64,000 bases of DNA from Platerodrilus igneus (GCA_036346225.1 JARFIW010000139.1:6138001-6202000); one strand, 5' to 3'; counted from the first letter of the stretch, positions 45,801 through 58,254 are shown. The notes: generated by a model from the letters alone, not told the origin. Program-made: numbers and translations.

Positions 45801-47341
45801 TTTTGGTTTCCTTTAACGTCTGATGGCCTTCTGAGCAAGTAATTGATTTTTTCGGTGGCTCTTCAACATTTGCTTTCTGCTTCTGGATAACATTAACTAC
45901 TTCACTCTCACTCTCAGTGTCTTTAGCGTTAATATTACTACTTGATGGTACAGTATTATCTCAATTCACCTTTTTACTAAAAAAGTTTGACAGCATTGCT
46001 TGCGTTGAAGTTCTTTTTCCTGCAGCTTTAATCTTGGACTTCTGATCTGCCTGAAATCAAATGCAGATAGATCAGATAAATGAAAATTTATGCCTTTTAT
46101 TTAGATTTTAGAATCATACAATATTTTATAATTAATTCTACTATTTATACAGTGTCTTCGCCTTCAAACTGTTTTTACTTACCATAATAATTGTGTAGCA
46201 GTTGCGTGACATCGTAATTATTTAAAAACGAACACCACCAAAAACAAAATCCACAAGTACATCTGGTTGGTTATCTGGTATAATAAAAACACAACTATGG
46301 TTAGTTACACCGTTTAATGGTGACCGTTACCGTTTCTAGCTCGTGAACAATTAAGTGAGTCAGCTCTTGTGCCGAGCTCCACGTGATACATTATAAGCCC
46401 GGTGCCACACTATCCGTTTACAACACCCCTTTCATCCGGACCGTTTTTGCGGGAAGATGTTGTCACGCGTTGTAGCTTTCTAATACAGCACTCATCATAG
46501 AATACGTTTATTTTATGACTAAAAACAGTAGAAAACATTACACCAGCCAATCGGCGTGTGTTATTAAGATCGAATTCTAGAATCTTGAAAAATAATCCAA
46601 TCACGGTTAAAATACTTACTCATCGATCGTCATTAAAAACATATTTGTTCTTATGGGGGGTGGGGTGGTGGTGATGGGGATGTGGGTTGGTGTGTGTGTG
46701 CGCGTGTGTGTGTGTGTGCGCGAGCGTGTGTGTGTGGTGTGTGGCAGGTGGGCCAATTCCTGAATCCGTGTCTGTAGTCACAAATGTCTTGTAATGTAGA
46801 AGCAGAAATACTTCAAGAATCAACTTCACTTTTATATCCGATTTTGCATTTTCAGATAAATAGATTTTAAGCTTTGTGTAAGACACGTCATTTTTTGATT
46901 ACTACTATTATATTTGCAAATCACGTCAGAAATCCTTTTATATAGAATAATTTTAGACAACCTTCTAGTTATTGATAAAAATAGGATTTCTAATGTAAAA
47001 TATTCACGAAGAGATTGAGGCAATAATTTTATTCTGATCTGACTGGAGTTCTTCTTGAATATTTTACTTTAAGTGTATCACAACTATATTGAAATAATTA
47101 TATAAACATACTTTTGCAAACTTTCTACTAAGCAATAATTTATATTAATATACTAGGTCGACTACTATATTTACACTATAGTATTTAATGTATTTTACAG
47201 ACAAAGGAGATGATACACACTACTAACAGTTTATGCCTGGATCTTGCAGCCTCAAGGAAATATGAAGATGGTCTTGTTATAAGTAAATGCACAGGTATAT
47301 CATATCAGAAATGGCTACTAGAACCTGTTGATTGGCATTAA
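27776..47341 (+). CDS. Polypeptide N-acetylgalactosaminyltransferase (pgant/GALNT family)
   Basis: Coding exons: 27776-27930, 27981-28259, 28479-28648, 28705-29789, 47201-47341, all with GT/AG borders and compatible phases (1830 nt, 609 residues). The enzyme starts mucin-type O-glycosylation in the Golgi by moving GalNAc from UDP-GalNAc to Ser/Thr. Residues 13-29 ([17 protein letters not shown]) form a single type II membrane anchor after a short basic tail. A stem and RSLPDVR follow. The GT-A domain has [17 protein letters not shown], then ILVDDASER, the metal-binding DAH at 250-252, WGGENLE at 357-363 and CSHVGH at 380-385. The lectin domain (about 470-609) has three cysteine/QxW-type repeats (ALNQCL; VCMD...QKWRY; LCLDLA...QKWLL). 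All key residues are present, so it is probably functional. The start ATG is the first in the exon and directly precedes the anchor. Which paralog it is (Drosophila has several) I cannot say. Confidence 0.93.
29790..30322 (+). other. start of the long GALNT intron
   Basis: GTATGT donor at 29790; AT-rich intron sequence without recognisable features until the TA tract at 30323. Confidence 0.7.
30323..30388. repeat. (TA)n tract with a TCAA interruption, left edge of the Penelope array
   Basis: Alternating TA broken once by TCAA at 30352. The tract at 36751-36804 has the same single TCAA interruption, so the two probably descend from one target tract duplicated on insertion. Confidence 0.85.
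30389..33380 (-). mobile_element. Penelope-like element, copy A
   Basis: Minus-strand element of about 3 kb in a head-to-tail tandem with copy B. RT pieces are at 32478-32711 ([18 protein letters not shown]), 31883-32503 ([18 protein letters not shown], then [16 protein letters not shown]) and 31624-31914 with the catalytic [21 protein letters not shown] endonuclease is at about 31312-30940 but is split by a frameshift (five T at 31076-31080 where copy B has seven). The N-terminal domain near 32830-33330 is also broken. Nearly all differences from copy B are homopolymer lengths. Copy A has about 45 bp more at its 5' end (33336-33380) than copy B. Penelope elements are known to form such tandem arrays. 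Confidence 0.88.
31624..32711 (-). pseudogene. Penelope RT of copy A, frameshifted
   Basis: Three overlapping segments carry the RT fingers and palm in order: [16 protein letters not shown] (RT1), [11 protein letters not shown] and [19 protein letters not shown] (RT2-3 region), [12 protein letters not shown] (catalytic D of RT A), and YVDD (RT C) followed by [23 protein letters not shown] and the KIHK-PLRPI motif are typical of Penelope RTs. Frame breaks fall at about 31900 (in FGTPMG, after an A run) and 32490 (A/T run). Confidence 0.85.
33911..34273 (-). CDS. Penelope GIY-YIG endonuclease domain, copy B
   Basis: Begins [20 protein letters not shown], the GIY-YIG core in the degenerate form usual for Penelope (Y..I.C ... 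YVGQT), then [13 protein letters not shown] with the conserved R and H, and [10 protein letters not shown] with the catalytic glutamate. This C-terminal domain cuts target DNA for target-primed insertion. The start shown is an internal methionine; upstream the frame runs towards the RT. In copy A the same domain is frameshifted by a T-run difference. Confidence 0.8.
   Translation of the reverse strand: MYKIQCECKASYVGQTKQWLRNRMTQHKSDAKLGKTSCALSIHLYNTKHKVNYDNVKILDIESNYKKRLFLESFHINQEQNSINHKEDINNLHIVYSYLYTFNSKKYTNYNDIAYTQNSI
35818..36330 (-). CDS. Penelope N-terminal domain, copy B
   Basis: A 170-residue basic, helix-rich frame ([20 protein letters not shown]; later [20 protein letters not shown]) lying immediately upstream of RT. 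It is the N-terminal extension of Penelope polyproteins and has no enzymatic motif. Its own 5' end is lost at the inversion junction near 36339. Confidence 0.65.
   Translation of the reverse strand: MVTNLKYWAKITKKLAHFNNRKTFLERCRREELKPKHILDSTIFMSRLIGTRSEKINKQVTNLNHRLEKSLLNLEIEYTHAEIQFWHNQLFKTKETIKDSIPIDLYINFKNKQAQSYNRQFIYIKKLLIKKFNTLKSHQIQSKQLFVNNSKWICSLSNVDIPDDINSFYL
36340..36750 (+). mobile_element. inverted 3' piece of the Penelope element closing the array
   Basis: This is the reverse complement of the 3' region of copy B (33415-33825), including TAATCAAATAGTGTCATAAT and GAAGCTTGTCATATTACTG in inverse. It lacks the last 36 or so bases of the unit (AAAGGTTCTTGATAATTC side). It ends directly at the right TA tract. 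Confidence 0.85.
36629..36672 (+). ncRNA. hammerhead-like motif in Penelope terminal repeat (degenerate)
   Basis: GATGA (36631-36635), stem GGTG/CACC (36640-36643 with 36652-36655) and GAAAC (36656-36660) followed by GTACG. Spacing and order match the core of the hammerhead ribozymes reported in Penelope terminal repeats, CUGAUGA-stem II-GAAAC. Here the two bases before GAUGA are UC instead of CU, which would be expected to weaken or abolish cleavage. The same block occurs on the minus strand at about 30509-30547 and 33501-33540. Confidence 0.35.
36751..36804. repeat. (TA)n tract with TCAA interruption, right edge of the Penelope array
   Basis: Partner of 30323-30388; the TCAA interruption is at about 36767. 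Confidence 0.85.
36850..37235 (+). repeat. probable LINE 3' end with AAATA tail
   Basis: A short + strand frame ([20 protein letters not shown], then a stop after NRLTMF near 37163) is followed by a 3' untranslated stretch and four AAAT units at 37210-37227. This shape (C-terminal coding remnant, short UTR, tandem AAAT tail) suggests a 5'-truncated LINE, but the peptide is not one I recognise. Confidence 0.4.
37470..38045. other. GC-rich island of unknown origin inside the GALNT intron
   Basis: CpG-rich block unlike its AT-rich surroundings (GGGGCGCGTATTTCCG near 37552, GCCGCCTAGGCG near 37838, CCGCCGGACGCCGG near 38005). It has open frames on both strands. The + strand reads [18 protein letters not shown] and, after a stop, [18 protein letters not shown] just before a GTGAGT at 38028. 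I do not recognise either peptide. It may be the leader of a retroelement or a captured promoter/exon. It is not an exon of the GALNT gene, whose exons join in phase without it. Confidence 0.45.
38085..38290 (+). promoter_or_regulatory. LTR-like promoter: CRE, TATA and poly(A) signals
   Basis: TGACGTCA (cAMP-response-type octamer) at 38121, TGTATAAGATTAG at 38155, and AATAAACC at 38251 lie in the order of an LTR U3-R-U5. No partner LTR in the window. Confidence 0.35.
38295..39260. other. no gene recognised (GALNT intron)
   Basis: AT-rich intron sequence. A short poly-G run at 39026 is the only notable point. Confidence 0.5.
39265..39511 (-). mobile_element. terminal part of the hAT element cut off by LINE-C
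   Basis: CAGGGTCGGATCTAGAC at 39267 followed by a GGGGGGG run has the form of hAT inverted-repeat ends (CAGGGGCGGATCTAG-like). It lies on the far side of LINE-C from the hAT transposase at 43.7-46.2 kb, where the transposase 3' end and terminus should be. I infer one hAT element interrupted, with loss of the C-terminal coding part. The matching right terminus was not found. Confidence 0.45.
39709..42545 (-). pseudogene. LINE-C ORF2 (endonuclease + RT), copy 1, two lesions
   Basis: Endonuclease at 41454-42545: [42 protein letters not shown] and DLLFTN, with APE catalytic ETW and GDYN motifs. RT at 40605-41441: [41 protein letters not shown]. The remaining RT and C-terminus are at 39709-40560: [10 protein letters not shown] catalytic box, [16 protein letters not shown]. 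Lesions seen against copy 2 are a TGT-to-TGA stop at about 41450 and a 7-nt deletion near 40660 that shifts frame before the VPQG motif, where Q is also changed to K. Otherwise well preserved. No RNase H. Confidence 0.85.
42548..43297 (-). CDS. LINE-C ORF1 protein, PHD-type zinc finger plus coiled coil
   Basis: 249 residues, uninterrupted, starting [14 protein letters not shown]. An N-terminal C4HC3-like zinc finger (CVKC, CNCC, HEKC, CEVC; residues about 6-62) is followed by a coiled coil ([19 protein letters not shown], about 75-97). An RNA-binding-like domain of the type found in LINE ORF1 proteins follows ([47 protein letters not shown]). ORF1 proteins bind the element RNA and help target-primed reverse transcription. 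It ends DPKN just before ORF2, which overlaps it by a few bases. The same ORF lies at 58666-59280 in copy 2 with its N-terminus broken. Confidence 0.85.
   Translation of the reverse strand: MFQNSCVKCRSEIGDEEKVVICNCCQSVAHEKCTGLSSTELRPVLLQKRLVIYFCEVCRESFKQVPNILNKFSVLQQELMALKKEVKELHEKLGSVNAETVYHEVHERRVRERNLMVYNVEESNRVKLEDKVADDTQLISTMILKLGIKQSDILKVIRVGRKIDCDKPRPIKLVLKDADLVKVALRNRNKLSDNIYGISMDQTPMQREHFRKIKNELNEIKRNGGNKSIGYINGVPTIVNVTTHTDPKN
43690..46212 (-). pseudogene. hAT transposase (DUF4371 type) with first intron, split by LTR and LINE
   Basis: Start ATG at 46210-46212 ([10 protein letters not shown]), donor GTAAGT at 46182, acceptor at 46051, then [15 protein letters not shown] and [10 protein letters not shown] with an in-frame [24 protein letters not shown] runs to 45696, where an LTR intervenes. 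Beyond it, 44996-45155 gives WERQLTWP and [10 protein letters not shown] (TTF zinc finger side). 44111-44965 is long and open: [46 protein letters not shown] (catalytic D region), [20 protein letters not shown] frameshift near 44125 leads to [15 protein letters not shown] and [11 protein letters not shown]. The protein stops at LINE-C near 43680, losing the dimerisation domain. The whole lies inside the GALNT intron in antisense. Confidence 0.82.
45156..45691 (-). mobile_element. solo LTR inserted in the hAT gene, 4-bp target duplication
   Basis: 536 bp, read on the minus strand from TGTTACGAGC to GCCCGCTACA (TG...CA). Flanked by ATAT at 45152-45155 and 45692-45695. The hAT coding sequence resumes directly on the other side. 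AATAAAG on the minus strand near 45205 is a candidate poly(A) signal. No internal retroviral region, so a solo LTR left by recombination. The 4-bp duplication fits Gypsy-type or other LTR elements. Confidence 0.75.
46220..47200 (+). other. end of the GALNT intron with (GT)n-rich tract
   Basis: No gene. A purine/GT-rich simple-sequence tract lies at 46655-46745 (GGGGTGG runs, then TGTGTGCG repeats). The splice acceptor of the last exon ends at 47200. Confidence 0.7.
47201..47341 (+). CDS. GALNT terminal exon encoding the last lectin repeat
   Basis: The acceptor TATTTTACAG ends at 47200. The frame continues phase 0 from CAG at 29789 and encodes [16 protein letters not shown], then [16 protein letters not shown], and ends with TAA at 47339-47341. 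It supplies the CLD and QxW signature of the third ricin-type repeat, which the upstream ORF lacks. Reading through the donor at 29790 would instead give an unrelated tail. The preceding intron is 17411 bp. Confidence 0.9.
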   Translation, partial: TKEMIHTTNSLCLDLAASRKYEDGLVISKCTGISYQKWLLEPVDWH

Positions 47342-48570
47342 GATATGAATAAGAAAATTTTATCATCGAAGCTTTGATAAAAGAATTCAGCGTGAATATG
47401 TGTATAAAGCAAACTTTCCACACAAAGTATGCTGAAATTACTGAGCGAGAAAGAATTGTTGAATATTAAAGAGTTCAATGAAGCTTTTGCTAAATATTCT
47501 GTTACAAACTGCATAGCCTTGAAAAAATGAATTAGTTGTTGATTTAAATAAAAAAGAAGTTGAATTTAATTTTGCCATGTTTTGCTTTGTGCTTTTAATA
47601 TATTTTTGGTAATGGCATGTGATAAATTTGTTTTTGATCTTTCATTTAATGATGATCTTTATATATTTGTAAAATTATAGTTATTTAGTTATTTCATGTT
47701 ACTAATAGATTAATAAAGTGATATTAGGTTAATGTAAATTTTTGGATTTAGTGTTTTGGTCATTTTAACATAAAGGGAAGAGACATCGAGCGGCATTTAG
47801 TAATATAATTTACATTGTTTGCACTTTGATTGTTAGCATTGTTTTAGTTTAGTAGTGCCGATTTGATAATTTTTAAATATCGACATTTCAATTCTGTAAA
47901 ACATTATTGGAAGAAATTTGATAGTTTGCTGACACTTCAAATTAACCAATATCGTATTCATGTAGTAGCTTTGGCTTAGGTGGGAGCATGAAAATGGTTA
48001 TCAGTTGAATTTTTTAACTGTTTGGCAAAAAGAAACAGAGCATTGCGTTATCTTATAATATAAGTAAGAAACTGAATACTCCAAAAAGAGAACATATAGA
48101 AACCCTTTGATAGTACTGAAAACACCAAATTTCAGCTAATCTATACTTAGAAGTGGAGAGAAATGAACAAGTTTATCAAGGGATAACACATCAACTGGTA
48201 TTTTACTTTTGACACAATACTTAAAGGTGGCGTATTTAATAGGACTTATATATATCTTACCAAAGTTTAGGATGTATTATTATCTATAACTGGCATTTTA
48301 ATGTTTTATAATTGTAATGGATTATGATAGTGTTCAATAAATAGCATTCGTTTAAATGCTCCACTCGCGTGTCAAATATTACAAGCAGCACCAATCTGCT
48401 GATTATCAGATGGTGACATTGTTCAACATCCTGAATATTCTTGAAAACGGAGGCATGTGCTTGACGATACCACTTAGCATGTGGCAAGCTACGTTGTTGC
48501 ATGCTGTATACTGCTTTGTGTTTTGGTCGAAATCATTCTATTAGTATGGGTCGATGCCACATGCTACGTG
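47342..48570 (+). other. 3' UTR of GALNT and intergenic DNA
   Basis: AATAAA at 47712-47717, about 370 bp past the stop codon, is the best poly(A) signal candidate; ATTTAAATAAAAAAG at about 47541 is an earlier one. Nothing else recognised up to 48570. Confidence 0.5.
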
Positions 48571-48574
48571 TTTC

Positions 48575-48705
48575 ATGTCGCCACACTTTAAAAATCCATA
48601 CGTTGCTTGGATCAGCAAGCGTTTGGCAAAATTCAAAATTTTCCAAGTATAAAGGGAACTCTCTTCCTGGCTAATGTAGTAGTTGTGGGTGGAGTATCGA
48701 AAAAA
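48575..48705 (+). mobile_element. SINE fragment, 3' part, older copy
   Basis: TTTGGCAAAATTCAAAATTTT near 48626 and CCTGGCTAATGTAGTAGTTG near 48676, then GGGTGGAGTATCG, match the 3' half of the SINE at 17270-17534 (there TTCGGCAAAATTC, CCTGGCCAATGTAGTACC, GGGTGGAGCATTG). The tRNA-like head is not visible. Confidence 0.6.
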
Positions 48706-48815
48706 TCAACAATAGTGCCTAAATGTAGACATAGAAGAATTGCGTCTTTTGAACGCATATTAGGTGCAATATAATTCAACCTGTTTCAAAAACTGTGAGT
48801 CATATGCTAGGGAAA

Positions 48816-51648
<2,833 letters not shown>

Positions 51649-53649
51649 GTTTTAAAAGATCAGAAATAAATATAAGCGAAACAATTTCAACACACCCTGT
51701 ATAAAGAAACAACCAGAAATTATATTAGTTAATTCATTTTTAAGTATCTGGTATTAACGAAATTTTATAAATAATTAATGAAATTTAAGTAGGTTTGCTA
51801 AGAAATTAAATAGTAAAAGCCAATGCCATTAATTTATTAATTAATTTGAATTTAATTGAACGATTATTGATGTATAATATGCATAAAAGCGTTTAAAAAC
51901 CCAATAATACCAAAGATGAGACGCATTGCTAACGTACAAATATATCAAGAGGGTTAAAATACGTGGAAAATCCAAATCGTAGAAGTGTTATTTAAAATGT
52001 TATGATTGAACACCTGCGTATTTTTAAATGTCAAGTTCTGATAAATTCTGGAGATAACAAACAAAGATTCTAGGTATATTGTAAAACCGTCGCATGCGTT
52101 CTATAGAAATGCTAATGAAGGGGTTATTTAACGCACGTAGACAGTCCACGTGTGTAAACAGTGAACAAACGAGAATATTGATTTTTCAACCACTCAAGCA
52201 AGGTTAGACTGAGATGTAGAAAACGTATAAGCACGAGACCACAATAGTATAGAAGGGATTTGAGAAACGTCATTAAGTCTACGATTGGTCGATATGTTAG
52301 TTCAACTTGATATAGACACGAGGATAGTGTAGCGTGATTTTCTTAAAATTTTATATCGAGGTACGGAAATTCGCAGATTTGAAATTGGGGTTGAGTGCAA
52401 AATTGTGAGAATGTGTTGTTGTGAGCGGGATTTCGGATAACTGGGGGCCTGGAAAGGTTACAGTCGAAAGACATAAATACTCTAGAGAACTAGGACTCAC
52501 TCTCTTGTCTTTTAACTTCGTGCCTTATTATTTCGATCGTCCCGAAAGCACATATGAAAGTTAAACATGAGTTGTAAGTATTAACAAATAATTTAAAGTG
52601 TATTGCTTAGTGGTAGCCTCTAAATTAATTAAAAACGCGGTTAGTGTGCCGAAATTACTTATTTTAATTTGAGGTATCACCTATAATTTTTAATCAACTC
52701 GTGTCGGGACTTTAAGTAACGTAGATTACTGTAAAATGAAATTTGGAGTTTGGTTACACCGAGAAGGAGGCGTTGGCGAATCAACTGAAATGGAAGTCGT
52801 CTAGTAATTGAGAGAAACGTCCTGCCGATCAGATAGAAAATTACATGGCATCATCTACAGAGCGAAGATCTTCTAGAAATTCCAGGTAACGATTTAAATT
52901 TGTGATTCCTATAAACTGTAAATATGGGGGTGGCGTATGAGAGCGTTTTTCAAGGTAGTGTGAATTATTTACGTATTGAACAGAATATGTGTACATAACT
53001 TTATTACGGTATTCAACTAGAAATTGAAGGTGTCTAGAAAGCTTTTAAACGTTCCATCAGAACGTGAAATTTTGTGAAGAGTACATGGCTTTGTTTTTTT
53101 TTGTTTTAGAGTATGCAAAGTAGAAGGGCATACATTAATTGGGTTATTATGAGCTCACCATACCCCACAGTTTACTTAAATTATTAAACTAAATAAATAA
53201 ATTATAAAGAAGGAATTTTAGAGAAGGTATTATTCAAGGTCCATTTAGTCCGAGTACTTTTTATGTGTTTGATGATTTTTAAAATTAAATGCAGGACATT
53301 ACAAAATAAAATTTACTGAAGTGTAACGTGAACAATAAAATAATAATGAATTGCATTTGTAAATAGGAATAAATAAAAGATTGTATGTTTGTTGTATTTT
53401 GTGGATATATTGGGAGTGTGCGTGAATGATAGGATTTATGAATGAATATAGCTATTCAAATGGAGGCCCTAATGAGCTAGCCGGAAGCAGTTGAAGAAGG
53501 CCATTCAACCGAGGAAGTGAGGAAAACGGGTAAGAGATATTTTTTTTGACTTATTTAATTTGTGGAAATTTTTCTATTTTCGAATTTGAAAATTTAATAA
53601 AATTTTCGAATATATTTTTGTTGGTGTGGATCTTACCCGAGTTCGACGG

Positions 53650-53651
<2 letters not shown>

Positions 53652-53685
<34 letters not shown>
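53652..53685. repeat. (TA)n tract next to candidate LTR
   Basis: Pure TA run; TGTTACGGG follows without a gap. Confidence 0.85.
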
Positions 53686-53689
<4 letters not shown>

Positions 53690-54211
53690 ACGGGCCTGTT
53701 TCACTCTACAACACCAGGATCGAAGTCTTCAAGCGGCCTAGCTCGAGCCGGTGAGGGGTGGGTCAGGTAAAAGTCGTAGATTAGACGTGCCAAACAGCCC
53801 TAAATCGTAATCGGGTAGACAGAAATTCGGTAATGACGGCAAAATTGGGTGGGCGCCACCAGCGATATCATAAAGCCAGGTGTGTACGGAAGAATCTCGT
53901 CACTGTGTTACGTTCATTTTCGTAAATTATTAATTAGTGTATGTACAATAATTTTTATCTTAAATTGCTTTGGCGTTCAACACAAAAATTAATTCCGTTA
54001 ATTAAAAATAACCCTTTCGTGTATTAAAATTTGTATTGTAATTAAAAATAAATATCCTTTATATCCTTAATTAGATAGGCGACTTTCCAAGTATTTTAAT
54101 AATTAAATGCTTTTGCGTTTTCCCTTTTTAAAGAATTCGGTGAATTTATTTTAATAAAATTAGGGTTTCCCTGGTTTATTTCCGTGCTTTGGTGCTTTAA
54201 CAAATGTAACA
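53686..54211 (+). mobile_element. candidate solo LTR (TGTTAC ... GTAACA)
   Basis: 526 bp between TGTTAC (53686-53691) and GTAACA (54206-54211), perfect 6-bp inverted ends with TG...CA. It contains a CATAAAGCC element near 53870, TCGTCACTG about 25 bases later, and AATAAA at 54046. No exact target duplication: the left flank is TATAT, the right ATTTT. No primer-binding site on either side. Confidence 0.4.
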
Positions 54212-57200
54212 ATTTTTTTGCTGTTTGAATAGCCTGTTACAGGCGGAAAAGCTACTAAGTGTATCTTTTCCAGTCAAATTATGAAATGGGGGCGGCCTGT
54301 AAAACAAAAATTAAAGGGGGTTCACCGGCACTAGCTAGCGGGAGGTCGTGGATCATATAGAGGGTTAAAATTTTGAAAAAAGGTTAAATTAATTTATAAT
54401 ATACTACAAAAATGTGGCACTTACCTTTCATAAAATATTGTGGCTTAATGACAATTGCCAAGGGCGCCAGACAAGTCGAGAATGTCCAAATGTTCGTAAA
54501 AATCCTTGAGAGACTTGTCATCCCAAGGAGGACAATTGTTTCTTTTAATCAATTCCTCACTTTTGTACTACTTATATGAAAAAATAAGAAAACTATCGAC
54601 TTAATCAACGGCAAACAAAACTATTTAATTCACAGAGCAATAAACGTGAACCTCTTACATTCATTGATTTAGAAATTTAAGTGAATAGGTGACTATGGAA
54701 TTTATGAAAATTTTGAGTACATAAGTAGTTATCAAACACTTGTATATGAAAGAAACTTATATTATAAATTGTACACTAATTTAATCCTACGGTTTATGGC
54801 CAAAACGTCCTAACAAATAAACTAACTAAAAATTGGTCATGCTACTTAACTATAAAAACTTACTTACTAATAATTGTCCATTGTTTGAGGGTTTGTTTTC
54901 CAACGTAGAGCAGTTATTAAATTTGGGAAGAGAATCTCGCTTGTTGCTTCTGTTTGTAATGTTTAAAAAAATTGACTGGCACACGAACTCGGCAGAATTT
55001 TGACAATATCATTTACTTGTGCGTCACACGCCTACAAGTTTTTAATATTTATCTTGCATCACTATAAATCCGCGAACATATGGGCATAACCCTCGTGAAA
55101 CTAGAAGAATAACAATTCTTTCCAATTTTTTTACTAACGTGATACGAAGTGGGATATTATATGTCATGCCAGAGAACGCTAACCGCGAAACTACGTTTCT
55201 CTTTACTTGTTAACCACGGTCGGCCCCATTGGAAAAACTCCCCGTCTTTTGGCTAAAGCCTTCAAATATATAGACTAAATTTCCTACCATAATAATCATG
55301 CCATTTTCTGTTATCCAATGACTGAACAGAACCTCCCACAAAACAAGATTTCAGAAACCAAATCCAACCCCTTTTTAGATGATGGTCACGGATGCAATCA
55401 CTTTCCCACGAATTTAAATTATCTTTTTTTCTTCTACGAATTACTTAGTTATTGCTATGTGGAACCTACTTATGGCGACAGTGTCTGCCATTAACAAAGA
55501 CCGGCTAACCTACTTGAGCCGAAATGAATTTTAAATACAATGGATGTCTCCAGACTACTTAAGATTACTTGTATTATTTGAACAAATCAAATTGGAAATA
55601 GTTTCCGCTATTATAATGTTTTGTTTTGTCTAACCCGCTGTAAATCAACGAAAGTATTAAGCTTTTCAAACTGAAATTGGTTTTTCTTATTTACGCTAAA
55701 AGGTACTATTACATTTTAATTTAATCGGATTTGTTAGTCTGTTACCGACCTAACTTTTAAGAAGTTTATTGTATTTGACTTACGATGGGTCTAGAGCTTT
55801 AAATGATGACCTGCCGCTGGAATTTAGTAGCCCGAAGCTATCAGTAAATGTGGTCTTTTTATTATAAGGGAGCCTGACCGAATGTGAAGTAATTTATTGT
55901 GGGAATTTTTGTCTATACTTTATTCAAGTTACTGAATTTCTAATTAATTAATCTGTTTAATTGTTAACATTACAAAATAATGTTACAAGCCACAAGAAAA
56001 TACGTTCTATTTGGCTTCGTTCGTTATTTTTATGTGAATTTCCGCCACGCATTATTTAGCGTGCTTCCTGCGGGGGACACGTTAATCCCTTGAGCTTCTT
56101 CCGGGAATGCGAAGTCAAATGCGCTCTGCCTGGATGTAAGCTTTCCTGTCTGCTGACACAGACCAGCGACTGGTTCCACCCCGATGCGAGTGACGCGAGG
56201 GTGTCCTTTTTTGTCGTTTTCTTGGTATGCGCGATTCTGACTTCGGAACCAGAACGCCTGGGGTTTTACTATTAAAATATGGCCTCTCTAAATTTAATTC
56301 CTTATGAAAATTATTAAACTATTTTGGCATTTGCTGTTCTTTGGTTACTACCTTACTATCTGTTGTTACTAAATTTCTAAAAATACATTACATGTTTGTA
56401 AAGTTAGGCTAAGTGTATATTTACGACATTCTAGAGCTGTGGTTTTTAGGGTTGCGTTTGGTTCTTTCCTTTTTTTCTTCTAGTTACCGTCAGGGGGAGT
56501 TGCGTAAAAAGTACAGCTCGCCGTTTTCAGGGGTAATTTTTTTATATGTAATATGTAAATTGGGTACATTGACTTGTTTTGGGGTTGGGTTTTGGGAGTA
56601 CTGTTTTTTTGTATATATATTTTGTTTTTAATTATAAGTTCTTTCTTTTCTATTGTATGTTTTGTTCTGAGTGTGAATGAGTGAGTGTTTATTTATATAT
56701 TTTTTCTATTTATTTCAGGTTTTTTGTTACTTTAGCTATAGGTATAAGAACCCGCCCACTGGCCGCCTGAGCCCGGTCATTCCTTCTTCTTTCTTTTTTT
56801 TTCTTGATGGGTTTTTTTTGTTATGTTACGTTAATGCACGTAGCATAAAAACTAGTCGAGAAAGCTCTCCAAAGCTCAATAATTATAACAAAAATAATTT
56901 GCACTATAGAGTGATCTGACTCACCCTAACATAACTTCCTCGTATACATATACGAAATAATACGCATCGATAACTCAACTTAACGCTATTAAAGTGCTTC
57001 TGAAAGAAATACATTGATTAACATATTAGCAAACCCTAGCATATTTTAGTACGCTGCAAATAAATCAGTATAATAATTCAAAATAGTAATCAGTAAATAC
57101 CCTTATTGTTATTAACATAAAATTAGTAATTGTGCACTAGCCATGGCTTGCTGAAAATGAATTTATAACACGAAATACCACTCGTGTGGCATCTTGTGCA

Positions 57201-58254
57201 AACAACGACTACTTTAATAATTTTAATAGAAATTGTCGATTCACTTAATCAATATCAACGCTACAATTATGATAATACTATTTTCTATTAAATTAACGGT
57301 ATTAAGGTTTATCTTACATTTGAAATATCAAAGCTTAAAAATTCTAAAGACTAGGGTAGAAATCTTCTACACAATATTTCTTTCCGTCTTTAACGGTTAC
57401 CTCAATAACTTTCGGGTTTCAAACATCGCACAGGTCAAAATAACGTTAAACCAAATGCACTCGTTAAGTTTTAGTAGCACTGACGTAGAGGCAAATAATA
57501 ACTTATGGGTCTTGAGTACATGTGTGCTCGATGTTAATGTACGAAACTAGTTTTCACTCAATAAATTCTATGTTACAACGCTTACCTTACTAGATGAGTC
57601 AGGCCACTAGACAATGCAAGAAATGTCAAGCTTTACCAATAATATTAATTAACCCTCGAAACTACTCCAATTTCACGGTGGTGTGACAGGCTTGCTTGTA
57701 TATTATTTTCAACCAAAGAAAACAATTACGGCACATGGCATACGTAATTAGGCTCTTGCCTTATAATCCAAACTGCAAATTCCCAATATAGATTGGTATC
57801 AAATATGCTCTCATACAATCGACAAACAAAATTGAATGATAAAATTGGATCTACAACAAAATAATTATTTCACACCCGAACGAAAACACAATTAGTTCCT
57901 TGAAAGAAAACTCGGCACTTATCATTGCAATTTTCTACTAAGATAACAAACAATTAAATTTATAGTCTGCTGGACTATATTTGTAAACTTTGTAAATACC
58001 GAAACTCACCTAAAAATTTGATATCTTGTTAATTACGCTACAAAAGCGTTAAATTAAGTGGTGAGAATTGTACCGCTCTTCCAATTTAACTTAGCCGAGG
58101 TTACATCGCGAGTCCCCCTAGTTCTGCCAGAATCAACAGGTGCGTTAGAATCAAAGAGTGGGGTGGGAAAACACATCACTTTATTGAATTCGGGCATTAA
58201 TATATTATTTTAAATACAGAAAATAGTTCAGGAGCGGATTAAGAGACCTTGTAC

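Noticed and set aside
46620..46886. ORF with His/Thr/Pro-rich peptide
   Set aside because: Produced by the (GT)n and G-rich simple repeats; no conserved domain.
56090..56919. Plus-strand ORFs of 60-80 codons in the LINE-C insert
   Set aside because: Hydrophobic, T-rich frames without a start context or motif; expected by chance in such sequence.
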